Shown one piece after another: positions 10,774-19,945 of a stretch of 55,718 nt of DNA; the stretch's first letter is position 1, and every line of letters begins with the position of its first letter. The notes under the pieces are model-generated. The model had not been told where the DNA came from, did not search any database, and was given only the letters and a program-made list of their open reading frames with translations. Position numbers and translations under genes: made by a program. The DNA comes from Corallochytrium limacisporum (lineage: Eukaryota > Opisthokonta): NCBI GenBank assembly GCA_002811645.1, contig PDIP01000094.1, positions 27,590-83,307 on the forward strand. The letters are read 5' to 3'.

Positions 10774-13700
10774 TTACACCAATCCAAAGCCGTGGTAGTT
10801 CTCGATGGCTAAGAGAAGCTTGCGCCGAAGCGTGTCCATGTCTCTGTACTCGGGCAGGTCGAGGATATTGAAGCACGTGTGAGCTACGGGCAGACGGTTG
10901 CCATCCGTACCGCTGCGTTGGATTACAAATTGTAGACTCTCGAATCCACGGACGGGCACTCGGTCATTACCAGTGCAAAATACTAGAAACTTCTTCTTCA
11001 TTTCCATGCTGAGTTCGTTAAAAACGGTCCAGAACATGCGGATGGTCGGATGATTCACGTCGTACCCATTGGCATAACGCGTGTTGCGCTCCAGTGCCTT
11101 GAAGTCGTAGATCTGCCCACCAATGACCAACGTCATCAGTTCTTCTGCATTGAACATCTCCAGCACCGGACCTCCGCAAACAAAGAGGAAACCTTCCATG
11201 AAGTTCTGGAAAGCATCCTTGCAGCGGTCCTGCACAAAGTGACGGATGTACAGGGAGATGTACTCGTGACGATTGTTTTTGGTAACAGGCACCTTACTGC
11301 CGTTCTCAATCAGGTCAAAGTTCTTCAGCTCGCCCACTATCTCATAGCTGACGCTGAAGGTCAATTGAAACACGTCTTCAAAGTCATCTTCGTCATAATC
11401 CTCCAGATACTGGAGGTTTTTGGCAACCACTGGCATCATGATGGCAAAGTCATCCAGTGTAATCTCTTGCCCGAGTAGTCTCTTATACAGCACGATGGGG
11501 AACTTCAGGTCGATGATGGTGAAATTGTATATGGCCAGGCCGCAAATGACGCCCACGACACGGTACATCATCGGATCCTCCCATGACTGGGGACTGAACC
11601 AGATATACTGCGAATCTTCGAGGACTGTGAACATGCCATAGTCCGGCGACGTTAGGTCGCGTACCACCAACATGAAAAACTCTTTCCGCACGCCGCCCTC
11701 GTCCACAGCGTCCTCACCAATGAACTGAACCCGCAGGGGTTTCTTGAAGTCTTTGCTGGTGTTAATCTGCGCCAGTGTATCCTGCAGCAGGTGGTCCCGT
11801 CGCACAGTAAAGACCAGAAATGGATTCTGTTGGCCAGGTAGGCCTTGTGTACCTAACATGGAGGTCATGACCTTCTGTTGCATTACCAGTGCCGCATGGT
11901 AGTGGAGAAGTCCTACTTTCGTGGCAGGGTCGAAGAGGTACGGGTGACTGCAGTACGAGAAACTGCTCTTGGTCTGTGGGTCCACCCAACGCATAAAGTC
12001 CTCCGACAGATTCAGCTTGCACACTGCCGCATTGTAGAATGTTTGGTGCGGTAGACGAGTCACTATGTGGGTGGCACGGTCCGCAGAACTTACAGTGTGC
12101 GCATAGTCCGATTCTATCGCCCGATGGTTCTGACCTCGTAACTCTCTGTTCACATTCCACAAGGTGTCCAAGAAGGTGACCGCACTTACGATGCCTTGCA
12201 TATCCTTGTGTTTCTCGAGGTAGTACTCAATAGCATTATGCATCACCGTTATCGCCCTGTGAAAACTTGCGTCTGGGAGCTCGGCCAAAAACCGACGGAA
12301 TTGCTCCTTCGGTGTCCCCTGCAGGGCCATTTGTATACCACAGAGATATTTGATGGCACTGGAATGATGCACGGGCTCCATGAAAACAGGGCATTCCAAA
12401 CATATAAACAGAACTGTGAGCTGCTCTACGAAATTGATCTTGATGCGTGCGAGCTCTCCAATCGCTTTACAGACGCCATTACCAATACTGAGCCGAAGCA
12501 GTTCGTCACCGTATTTCCATATAGCATTGAAGAGAAGTGCCGCTGATTCGGTGTCCACAAAGAGCCTATCAAGAGGATCACCTGGAGGCCGACGAATGAA
12601 GCTTCCATTGATACACGCTGCAGAAGAGAACAATGTCTGCATATCTTTGCTCTTGACGGTATCCATGAGCACCCGGGCATGCCGATGCTGCTCTTCGTCG
12701 TCAAAGGTTGCTTGTTCATACACCTTGGCCATCATCCGCGCCTCATCAGCGGAGAGAGTCACTGGAATGCTGCCAGCCGTCCAAATCCGTTGGTCCCACA
12801 ATTGACTCGCAACCTGCTCTTTCCTTGCCTGCTCTTCGACTTCCTTACCATCCAGTGAAGTGACGGCAAACACGCTGTGATTGCCGCCAGCAAATACCCG
12901 GCTACCTATTAAACATTTGCCATCCTCAGACCATTTGCCCAATGAGGGCGCTACAGCCTGCGGCAATGTGATCATGTCTGGAGCTCCAGCATCGGACAGG
13001 CCCAGCTGGCCATTGCCGTTTGCCCCAAAGGCCAAAATCTTTCCTGACTTTGTTACGGCAAGGGTGTGTGCTTCACCAGCATGAATTTGCACAACTTCAG
13101 TTCCCATGAGATCGATGACCTGGCGCGGATTACTTTGATGTTTGCGATCACCATGGCCCAACTGACCACTACTGCCAGCTCCAAAAGTAAAGATCGATCC
13201 ACTTCGTGTCAAAGCAACTGTGTGGTGTTTTCCGCATGCAATCTCCCGAACTTCTGCATGCAAAAGGCTGCGAATCACATGTGGTCGCTCAGTGTGCTTC
13301 GTACTACCTGTGCCTAGTTGCCCAAACTCGTTGCACCCGAAACCGTATAGTACTCCTAGTGCACTCAATGCGACGAAGTGGTATCCACCAGCAGCAATCT
13401 TGACAATCGGACAGTGTTCCAGCAAGCGAACCATCGCAGGATAGCCGTCGCTCACCCAATTTGATAACCCTAGCTGGCCATTACCATTATCACCCCAGCA
13501 GAACAGTTTGCCATCCCTACTCAGCGCATAGCTGGAGGTCAACGATACTGCAATTGCAACAACGGCAGTCTCAGACTGACCTGGTCCGAAGCCCTTGATG
13601 CGGCGCGGTCTTTCCACCCGCTCTTCGACCCGTCCGTGGCCAAGCTGACCCTGGCTATTGTCGCCCCACGAATAAACGGCTCCGTTTGAGGCCAATGCCA

Positions 13701-14409
13701 AAGTATGTGCCTGCCCGCAGGCGACCTGAACAAAAGTTTGTGTCTCAAGCGCATCCAAGCGCTCCAGATGAGTTCGCCGCGGCTTTTTGTGTCCTAATTG
13801 GCCGTGATCATTGCTACCACATACGTAGATGACACCATCTTGACCAATTAATGCAGTGTGGTGTGATCCGAGGGATGCAGCGCTAACGGACTTTGCTGAA
13901 AATGATTCAATCATACGTGGTTTCTTCACCGCGATGTCATCAATGCCACCAAGGCCAAGCTGCCCACTGTCTGCGCGCCCACACACATACAGACCTTGTT
14001 CTTCCGTAGCAATGGGTGACAGGTCCTCCATTATCGATGATGAGGTTCGGTGTGACACAGCAGAATTGACTATTGACCCGTTGAACTTGAGTGCTGCTCC
14101 ATTGTCGCCGGAAATGCCGTTGGCGAGGGTCATGGCTTCCTCAGTCTTCTCAATAGCAATTTCTACTGATTTGCTCTCTGTCAGCTCCACCTGCTGACTG
14201 GGTCCCTCCTTACTACCTGGAGGGTTGACGCATTGCTGACGGATACCAGACTCGTCCTTGAAGAACTTCCTCTGAGGCTGTTCTAATTCTGCCGATTCGG
14301 TTGGGTCCTTCTCCGCAATATGCGTCTCTGGGTGTTCTGGCGCAGTGTTAATGCTGGATTGCCCTTGTCCACCCTTGTGATCCTTCCCAAACGGCCAAAA
14401 GGAGACCAT
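10774..14409 (-). CDS. HERC-type E3 ubiquitin ligase (RCC1 repeats + HECT)
   Basis: 1211 residues, one exon. About residues 139-520 form seven RCC1-like blades with recurring GxNxxGQLG and HTVAL/HTLAV signatures; the C-terminal third (about 870-1211) is a HECT domain. The catalytic cysteine that takes ubiquitin as a thioester is C1179, in the HTCFN motif 33 residues from the end, which is the usual spacing. This order and length match the small HERC group (HERC3-6, around 1050 residues), HERC4-like being closest by eye. The first 135 residues are a low-complexity, charged extension without a recognisable domain. ATG context is good (gaggaaatATGg). Expected role: ubiquitination of unknown cytosolic or membrane-associated substrates. 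Confidence 0.95.
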   Translation of the reverse strand: MVSFWPFGKDHKGGQGQSSINTAPEHPETHIAEKDPTESAELEQPQRKFFKDESGIRQQCVNPPGSKEGPSQQVELTESKSVEIAIEKTEEAMTLANGISGDNGAALKFNGSIVNSAVSHRTSSSIMEDLSPIATEEQGLYVCGRADSGQLGLGGIDDIAVKKPRMIESFSAKSVSAASLGSHHTALIGQDGVIYVCGSNDHGQLGHKKPRRTHLERLDALETQTFVQVACGQAHTLALASNGAVYSWGDNSQGQLGHGRVEERVERPRRIKGFGPGQSETAVVAIAVSLTSSYALSRDGKLFCWGDNGNGQLGLSNWVSDGYPAMVRLLEHCPIVKIAAGGYHFVALSALGVLYGFGCNEFGQLGTGSTKHTERPHVIRSLLHAEVREIACGKHHTVALTRSGSIFTFGAGSSGQLGHGDRKHQSNPRQVIDLMGTEVVQIHAGEAHTLAVTKSGKILAFGANGNGQLGLSDAGAPDMITLPQAVAPSLGKWSEDGKCLIGSRVFAGGNHSVFAVTSLDGKEVEEQARKEQVASQLWDQRIWTAGSIPVTLSADEARMMAKVYEQATFDDEEQHRHARVLMDTVKSKDMQTLFSSAACINGSFIRRPPGDPLDRLFVDTESAALLFNAIWKYGDELLRLSIGNGVCKAIGELARIKINFVEQLTVLFICLECPVFMEPVHHSSAIKYLCGIQMALQGTPKEQFRRFLAELPDASFHRAITVMHNAIEYYLEKHKDMQGIVSAVTFLDTLWNVNRELRGQNHRAIESDYAHTVSSADRATHIVTRLPHQTFYNAAVCKLNLSEDFMRWVDPQTKSSFSYCSHPYLFDPATKVGLLHYHAALVMQQKVMTSMLGTQGLPGQQNPFLVFTVRRDHLLQDTLAQINTSKDFKKPLRVQFIGEDAVDEGGVRKEFFMLVVRDLTSPDYGMFTVLEDSQYIWFSPQSWEDPMMYRVVGVICGLAIYNFTIIDLKFPIVLYKRLLGQEITLDDFAIMMPVVAKNLQYLEDYDEDDFEDVFQLTFSVSYEIVGELKNFDLIENGSKVPVTKNNRHEYISLYIRHFVQDRCKDAFQNFMEGFLFVCGGPVLEMFNAEELMTLVIGGQIYDFKALERNTRYANGYDVNHPTIRMFWTVFNELSMEMKKKFLVFCTGNDRVPVRGFESLQFVIQRSGTDGNRLPVAHTCFNILDLPEYRDMDTLRRKLLLAIENYHGFGLV

Positions 14410-15934
14410 ATTTCCTCTTCACTTTAGTTCACTCTCGGCCTCTACATATCCGGTGCTCCTCCGTCTCACGTTCTAAAGTGATGTAAACTCATTTCTCCCG
14501 AGGTATTGCTATACTCAGTGCGCAGTCGAATTGGAGAACAGCACAGCACTGTGATATCTCACTGCTGTGGACAAGACATGAACCTCATGTACCAGAACAC
14601 TCTTTGAAGACTTCTCGGCGCCATTAGCCCCGAAGTGTCTCAGCATTCCTCTTCCCCCCGGGGGGTTTCCCTTGGGCCCCGTGTTACTAGAACGTATTGC
14701 GAAGAGAACAGTTTTTCTGGTAGCTACTGCAGCGGCGGACCCCTACGCCCCGGGAGGGGGGGCGGTCCGGAATACCACGGTACCATAACTGTCTGCGCAG
14801 CGAGCAAAGAAAACAGGCGGGGTGAACCCCCCCACGGGCGCCCGGCACCCCCCCCCCTCTGTGTCCCCATCGCTCCCGACTGCCCCCCCCCCCGGGGGGA
14901 CCTCCCCTGCCCTCCTCCTAATTGTCTTTCTCCCTTGTCCTTTTCGTCGTGCTTGCCCGTACTTCCTGAGCCTTCGCTGGGAAATTTCTGTTCCGGAACC
15001 AAAAAAAAACGGGAGAACTACCCAAACCCCCTGCCTGCCCCCGCATAGAGGGGGGGTTGAGCTGCGGGTGGAAGGGGGTGACAGATGTGTCGCCCTGCGT
15101 GTGCACTACTACTGAGTGCATCACCTGATTTGCGGGGGTCACCAGCAGACGTTGGGATGGGTTTGAAGACGCCGAGCTGGATGAGTCCTGCTCTCCATTC
15201 GTGTGACAGTGCATGGTGCAGGAACAATCGCGATGTATAGGGTTCTGTTGTGTGTTTGATGACGCTGCATGTTATGTTTGGCAAAGGACAGTCCAAAGTA
15301 CAGTTGCAATCCTTCTAGCACCTCGATTGAATGTGATCCGCGTTGCCAATGTTGTTGCGACGGCCACTAGTGACTTGTGATATGTCCGGTTTTATGGTGG
15401 TTGCGGAGAGAAGCGCGCCCAGATGGTAATGATTCAAAGCAGGGACAGGAAAGTTGCTGCGGGTAGCATTGGTAAGCACATCAGCAAATTTGTTTGGAGG
15501 GGGCTCGGGAAGCCGGAGCTAAACCTGGAAGAGTGCGTCATTGGCTTGTTGTCAAAATCCATGATTTGCAGCTGGGCTAACCGCGTTACTATACAAAATG
15601 CCCAAAGATTTAAATCAAAGTCTATACTAAATCAAAAGTATATTATGTATTCACAAATGTGAATCATTACTTGAATCAAAGGAAGCGTTCAGACGGCGGG
15701 CGAGTTTTGGGTTCATGTAATGTAGGCAGTCGTTTGAAATGCAGGTCACAACAAACGGAAAGATTACGCGTGTAAGCGAATATCTTGCTGTTCAGTTTCC
15801 GTTGGCCATGTTGAATAGATTGCGGTGTCTGATTCTGGTATTTACATTTCCAGGGTGTTCACTGAGCGCGTCGTAACCTCGTGATCGTGCATAGTTAGCG
15901 GGAACCGCACTATTCTGATCATTCGTCCTCCACA
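14410..15934. other. divergent spacer between HERC and kelch genes
   Basis: Both flanking genes start here, so the stretch should hold two promoters. 14640-15060 is a C/G-run-rich block with CCCCCCGGGGGG-type junctions (near 14650 and 14884-14896). 15100-15320 has fragmentary open frames on the minus strand and 15423-15662 a 79-residue plus-strand frame; none is recognisable. Confidence 0.55.
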
Positions 15935-17101
15935 ATGTCAACAGAACTGGAAGATGAAGTTTCGTGGCGTCGTGTGACACTCGCAGAGGGTTCACCTATT
16001 CCCAGTTTCCGACGGTATGCAGCAAGTGAGTTCATCAACGGGAAGATGTATTTGTTCGGAGGGCTGTCATCTGGAAGGCAGGCAGCTGATGATCTGTGGG
16101 AATACAGCCCCGAGAACAAGACATGGAAACAGGTTGAGATCAGCGGACAGAAGCCCCCGGCTAGAGGTGCTTGTTCTTCTGCAGTGATTGGCGGGAAAAT
16201 GTATGTTTTCGGAGGCATGGCGGATAAGAAGATGAGATTCAATGACGTCTGGTGCTTTGATCCGGCCACTGCGGCCTGGTCCGAAACTACTACAACCGGC
16301 GAGCAACCGAGCAGCCGCTCCCAGTGCTCAGGGGCAGTACTAGGGAACCGTTGGCTAATATTTGGAGGATCTTTGAGTTTGAAGAAGCAGGATGGTGCCC
16401 TCTGGGAGCTTACAATAGGTAAGTCTTTGTTTCTGTGATATTTGCATCTTAACTTGTTTGTTAGTGTTTGTTTGTTGATCTGGACTCATGACGTCTAACG
16501 TTCCTCAAATGTTTTTCTTCTTAACTAAACAGACGACACTGGAAGTGGTCGATGGCAGTGTCTCTTCGATGCAGGTGAAAGTTCTCGATCCATCACACCT
16601 CGTGCAGGTGCTCTAATGTGGCACCACAAGGCCCGACTTCATGTCCTTGGTGGCTTTGCCGGTGAAGGCGAGGATGAGCATCTCAGTGACGCGTACGTCC
16701 TGGACCTCGCACAACTGACAGGTGATGGGTCTGCGTCGTGGACTGAACTTGAGCTCTCCGGCGCGCTACCCGGCACGGGCCGTGGTATTAACGGAGTTGT
16801 CTACGAAGGTGGCGTCTTCGTCTATGGCGGCTACGGTGGGGGCAAACCGGTCGGCGAGCTATTCTATGCAAGTACCGTAAACCCGGAGCAATGGAAAGCT
16901 GTGGAGTGCTGGCTTGAATTTGATCCAACCAATGTAGACCTAGCAGCAACGGGATCAATGGGCGTGAAGCCGACTCCACGGTACGGCAATGCCATATGCT
17001 TGAACGACGATACCCTCATCTCTTTTGGTGGATCAGGGTCGACCTACTTCAATGACATTGTGGAATTTGTCTTACCGAGAACCGTACCGATACAGAAGTA
17101 G
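15935..17101 (+). CDS. kelch-repeat beta-propeller protein, two exons
   Basis: Exon 1 is 15935-16418 and exon 2 is 16533-17101, giving 350 residues. I joined them because the first frame runs into a canonical GTAAGT donor and stops soon after, while kelch repeats resume in frame after an AACAG acceptor. Six kelch blades are visible, each with a hydrophobic strand followed by GG and a conserved aromatic: LFGGLSSGRQAADDLWEY, YVFGGMADKK, LIFGGSLSL, VLGGFAGEG, VYGGYGGG, SFGGSGST. There is no BTB, F-box or other added domain, so this is a propeller-only protein of the Rab9-effector/KLHDC type and probably a scaffold. The binding partner cannot be inferred. The start has a good context (cctccacaATG). 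Confidence 0.93.
16419..16532 (+). other. spliceosomal intron, 114 nt, phase 1
   Basis: The donor GTAAGT is at 16419-16424 and the acceptor AG at 16531-16532. A consensus branch site CTAAC (16495-16499) lies 33 nt before the acceptor. Removal splits a codon after its first base and restores the kelch frame. It is the only convincing intron in the window. Confidence 0.92.
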
Positions 17102-17227
17102 GGAGTGCCCATGATGTGGTTTTAATACACACCATCTAGTAATCCTTCAAAGAATTTGTTGGCTCTGACCAGTGAGGTAGTGTCTTCTCAGTCTTTCCTG
17201 GAGCTGGAACTACACGTTCGACTACAC
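17102..17227. terminator. convergent 3' ends of kelch and Yippee genes
   Basis: Only 126 bp separate the two stop codons. TTTAAT at 17121-17126 reads ATTAAA on the minus strand and could be a poly(A) signal for the Yippee transcript, which would then overlap the kelch 3' UTR. Confidence 0.4.
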
Positions 17228-17587
17228 TCAATCGTTCAACCATCCATTCTGCTTGACGATCTTTGCTTTTTCCATGATAAACTTGCCCTCTTTATACTTT
17301 TGTGATGATTCATATGCTTCCTCATACTTCCAGCCGAGTGTTGTCGCACAACCAGTGCAGGTAATGTCACAGACGACATGCATTCCTGTCATCAGCATCC
17401 GCTTCTCCTTCTCTCCGCACTTGACGTTCACAACCTTATCGAATAGAAATGCCCGTCCGTGTCTTCCTTGGAAAGTCTTTGACACAACAGCCTCCTGGCT
17501 CGCTAGATGGCAATTGCATCTTGCGCAGAGATAAAGTCTCGGACTCTCAATGTACTCCCTGAGAAGATTCGGGGAGGGGCCCATCAT
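17228..17587 (-). CDS. Yippee-like zinc-binding protein
   Basis: 119 residues, the usual size of YPEL proteins. The family pattern is fully kept: C21-x2-C24, 19 residues to G44, L48, N54, G68, then C77-x2-C80 and the GWKY motif at 85-88. The two CxxC pairs form one zinc site separated by 52 residues. Yippee proteins are very conserved eukaryotic factors found at centrosomes and the nucleus; YPEL5 belongs to the CTLH/GID ubiquitin ligase assembly. Similarity seems nearest to YPEL5, but I would not assign a subtype by eye. Two adjacent ATGs open the frame; either may start. Confidence 0.96.
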   Translation of the reverse strand: MMGPSPNLLREYIESPRLYLCARCNCHLASQEAVVSKTFQGRHGRAFLFDKVVNVKCGEKEKRMLMTGMHVVCDITCTGCATTLGWKYEEAYESSQKYKEGKFIMEKAKIVKQNGWLND

Positions 17588-18826
17588 GTATGTGCGTTAA
17601 ATTTCAGTGGTACCGATAGACAAAGACTTCAAGCGATCTATGTCTCCGTACTCTCCATGTACTATTTCATCTCATCATGTCGCAAACTATTGTTTCGGGC
17701 CCTTCCTAATTGCGCTACACGACATCACTAGCAACCTAAAGAATCGCATTATATCGCCTTACGCAATGATTTACTCTCGTTTCTTTCACCCTTGAAACTT
17801 AATACCATCACCCTGTGCTTCGCTGAGCGGAAATTAACCCTTGCATATCACAGGATGGTAGACACGGTTCCACACCATGACCGGCCGCACCATCTACTTT
17901 TCACCTGAGGCCACGGCAGCGGCAGTGGGACACTCTCCACCTCCCCCGAGCATTCCTTCCCTGCGCTAACTACGGACCGAGGAGGGCTTCCTCCTGACCG
18001 ACCCACTCCGCCTGAACCACCGGCCGGCCCCCCCCTCCCTTCCCCCTGGGCCGAGGACTGGTTTCAACCATCCCCAACACTTTCAGAACCATCGTATCTT
18101 TTATTTCACCATTTTTAATTGTTTCATTACTGGGCAAGTCGTTTTCGTTCCTTCCTTCCTCGCTTGGCTTTCCTTCTCCTCGCCGGCGGTGCCTGGGATT
18201 CTCCTCTCTCTCTCTCTATCTCTCTCTATCTCTGTGTGGGTGACCAGCTGCGGGTTCTGCGCAAAGGTGGGACGGGATTTGCTTTAACCTCCCCCCCCCC
18301 CCCCCCCCCTCTCCTCTCGTCATCCGTCTTTTTCGTCATTTGCAGCCGGAGTGCTCACTCACCGTTACCCGACGGGCGAAAGTAGGCGAAAGAGTGCACA
18401 AGGGCACACAGACCCAACCAAATAATCAGAAAAAAATTGAAAACTATGGCTGGGGGGAGGAGACTTGGGGACCAAAAAAAAGGGGGGGGGGGGANNNNNN
18501 NNNNNNNNNNNNNNNNNNNNNNNNNNNNNNNNNNNNNNNNNNNNNNNNNNNNNNNNNNNNNNNNNNNNNNNNNNNNNNNNNNNNNNNNNNNNNNNNNNNN
18601 NNNNNNNNNNNNNNNNNNNNNNNNNNNNNNNNNNNNNNNNNNNNNNNNNNNNNNNNNNNNNNNNNNNNNNNATGACGGGAGTTCTACCCACCCACCCGCC
18701 CCGGTGCGGGGCTTCTCACTGTTCGGACGCGGGAGGGGCGGACAGTGCCCGGTGGGTCTTTGCCGGTTTCCTTGGGTGGCAGTGGCGACGGCGGGGCGGG
18801 TCACGGTGATGGTGGTGGGGATCCGT
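17588..18826. other. spacer with assembly gap
   Basis: This lies upstream of Yippee and downstream of the DENN gene. It has a C-rich block at 17930-18060, a pyrimidine microsatellite with CTAT interruptions at 18200-18232, a C run of about 20 at 18290-18309 and the N gap. I see no gene. Confidence 0.6.
18495..18671. other. assembly gap (177 N)
   Basis: The N run directly follows a G run of 12 ending in A. The true gap length is unknown; open frames that run through it are meaningless. Confidence 0.99.
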
Positions 18827-19945
18827 TCAATGACCGCCCAGGATCACCTCACGTTGCTTGCGGATCGGGGCAATGTCCGATTCGTCTGCCTTGGAGATGT
18901 CGACAGCGAAGACATCCATACCTTGAGGATCGACTTTGAAGACCTTGGACATGTTAAACACCCATCCCTGTAGAGATATCTTGTTGATGATTAGCAGCGA
19001 TGAGAACTGAATCTTCAAATTACGGGACGTCGTGCGGTGAGGTTTCACGTTAAACATGACCCGACGTAGGTCTCCCAAGGGCTTTGGGGCCATGAACTTA
19101 AAGTTGGTCTCGCCCTCTGGCTCAAAGACGTCCGCCGGTATCTTCAAGGAGGCTACGGATTTGGAGCCCTCCACCTTGGCATTCAGTGCCACCTGTAGCT
19201 TCTGGCTGCTTTCTGAGCCCATGATCAGGATGCATTCGTAGGGAATGCCATGGTGAAGAACTGTGTCGCATCCCTCCTGGATCAGAGCGTCAGAAACTGA
19301 AAAGAAGGACATACCGCCGGACATGTTCTCCATGTAGATTGAGACCACTTTACCTCTGAAAAGGACCCCAGTATTCATGTACGGCTCGAACGTCAACTTG
19401 ATCTTGGTGGCAACACCAATATCAGAGTGAACAATATTGTACGCGAAACTAGCCGCATCACCCAGGGGAACGCATCTATCCGGCTTCGCCAGCCTAAACG
19501 TCACTGACTGCCCACCTTCATTTTCGGCCTGAATTGTCATGTGCGGTTGGAGTCTCGGCAAGGGATCGGGAGACATGACAATGACGCCAATTCGCCAGTG
19601 CGTGAACTTTGACATAGATGCCGTGGACAGTGTTCGAGGATTAAGGGTAATACCAAGTTTCAAGCTCCACTGTGGCTTGCCAAAGTCAACTTCCATGCGT
19701 GGAAGATGACTCTTCTTATCACCGCCAACCACATCTAGGAACGATGCCAGAGCACTGTCAGGCAGGTACTCTCGGATCCACTCAAGAAGCTCAGTTGGAG
19801 TGTCACCAAAGTCCTGCATGAACCATTTCAGAAAAACGGGTAAGCAGACGTGACACTGATCACATCCGATGTGGCACTGCGCGTTCAGATAGTTGGTCAT
19901 AGACCTCAGGATGTCCTCGCGATACGTCTTCTCATATAGAACCAT
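18827..19945 (-). CDS. C-terminal part of DENN-domain protein, in shifted frame
   Basis: 372 codons from an internal ATG, in the -1 frame relative to the DENN frame with which it overlaps (19906-19945). The composition is that of a real protein: a cysteine-rich start with two CxxC-like pairs (about residues 24-34) followed by a mixed beta-rich region. I read it as the C-terminus of the neighbouring DENN protein, cut off by a one-base frame change, because it begins where that frame ends, on the same strand, with no room for a promoter. A cysteine-rich segment after the DENN region also occurs in DENND4-type proteins, but the match is too weak to assign. A separate gene is possible and less likely. 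Confidence 0.7.
   Translation of the reverse strand: MVLYEKTYREDILRSMTNYLNAQCHIGCDQCHVCLPVFLKWFMQDFGDTPTELLEWIREYLPDSALASFLDVVGGDKKSHLPRMEVDFGKPQWSLKLGITLNPRTLSTASMSKFTHWRIGVIVMSPDPLPRLQPHMTIQAENEGGQSVTFRLAKPDRCVPLGDAASFAYNIVHSDIGVATKIKLTFEPYMNTGVLFRGKVVSIYMENMSGGMSFFSVSDALIQEGCDTVLHHGIPYECILIMGSESSQKLQVALNAKVEGSKSVASLKIPADVFEPEGETNFKFMAPKPLGDLRRVMFNVKPHRTTSRNLKIQFSSLLIINKISLQGWVFNMSKVFKVDPQGMDVFAVDISKADESDIAPIRKQREVILGGH

Noticed and set aside
18340-18973. Open frames crossing the N gap
   Set aside because: Unknown bases were read through, so the frames are not evidence of coding.
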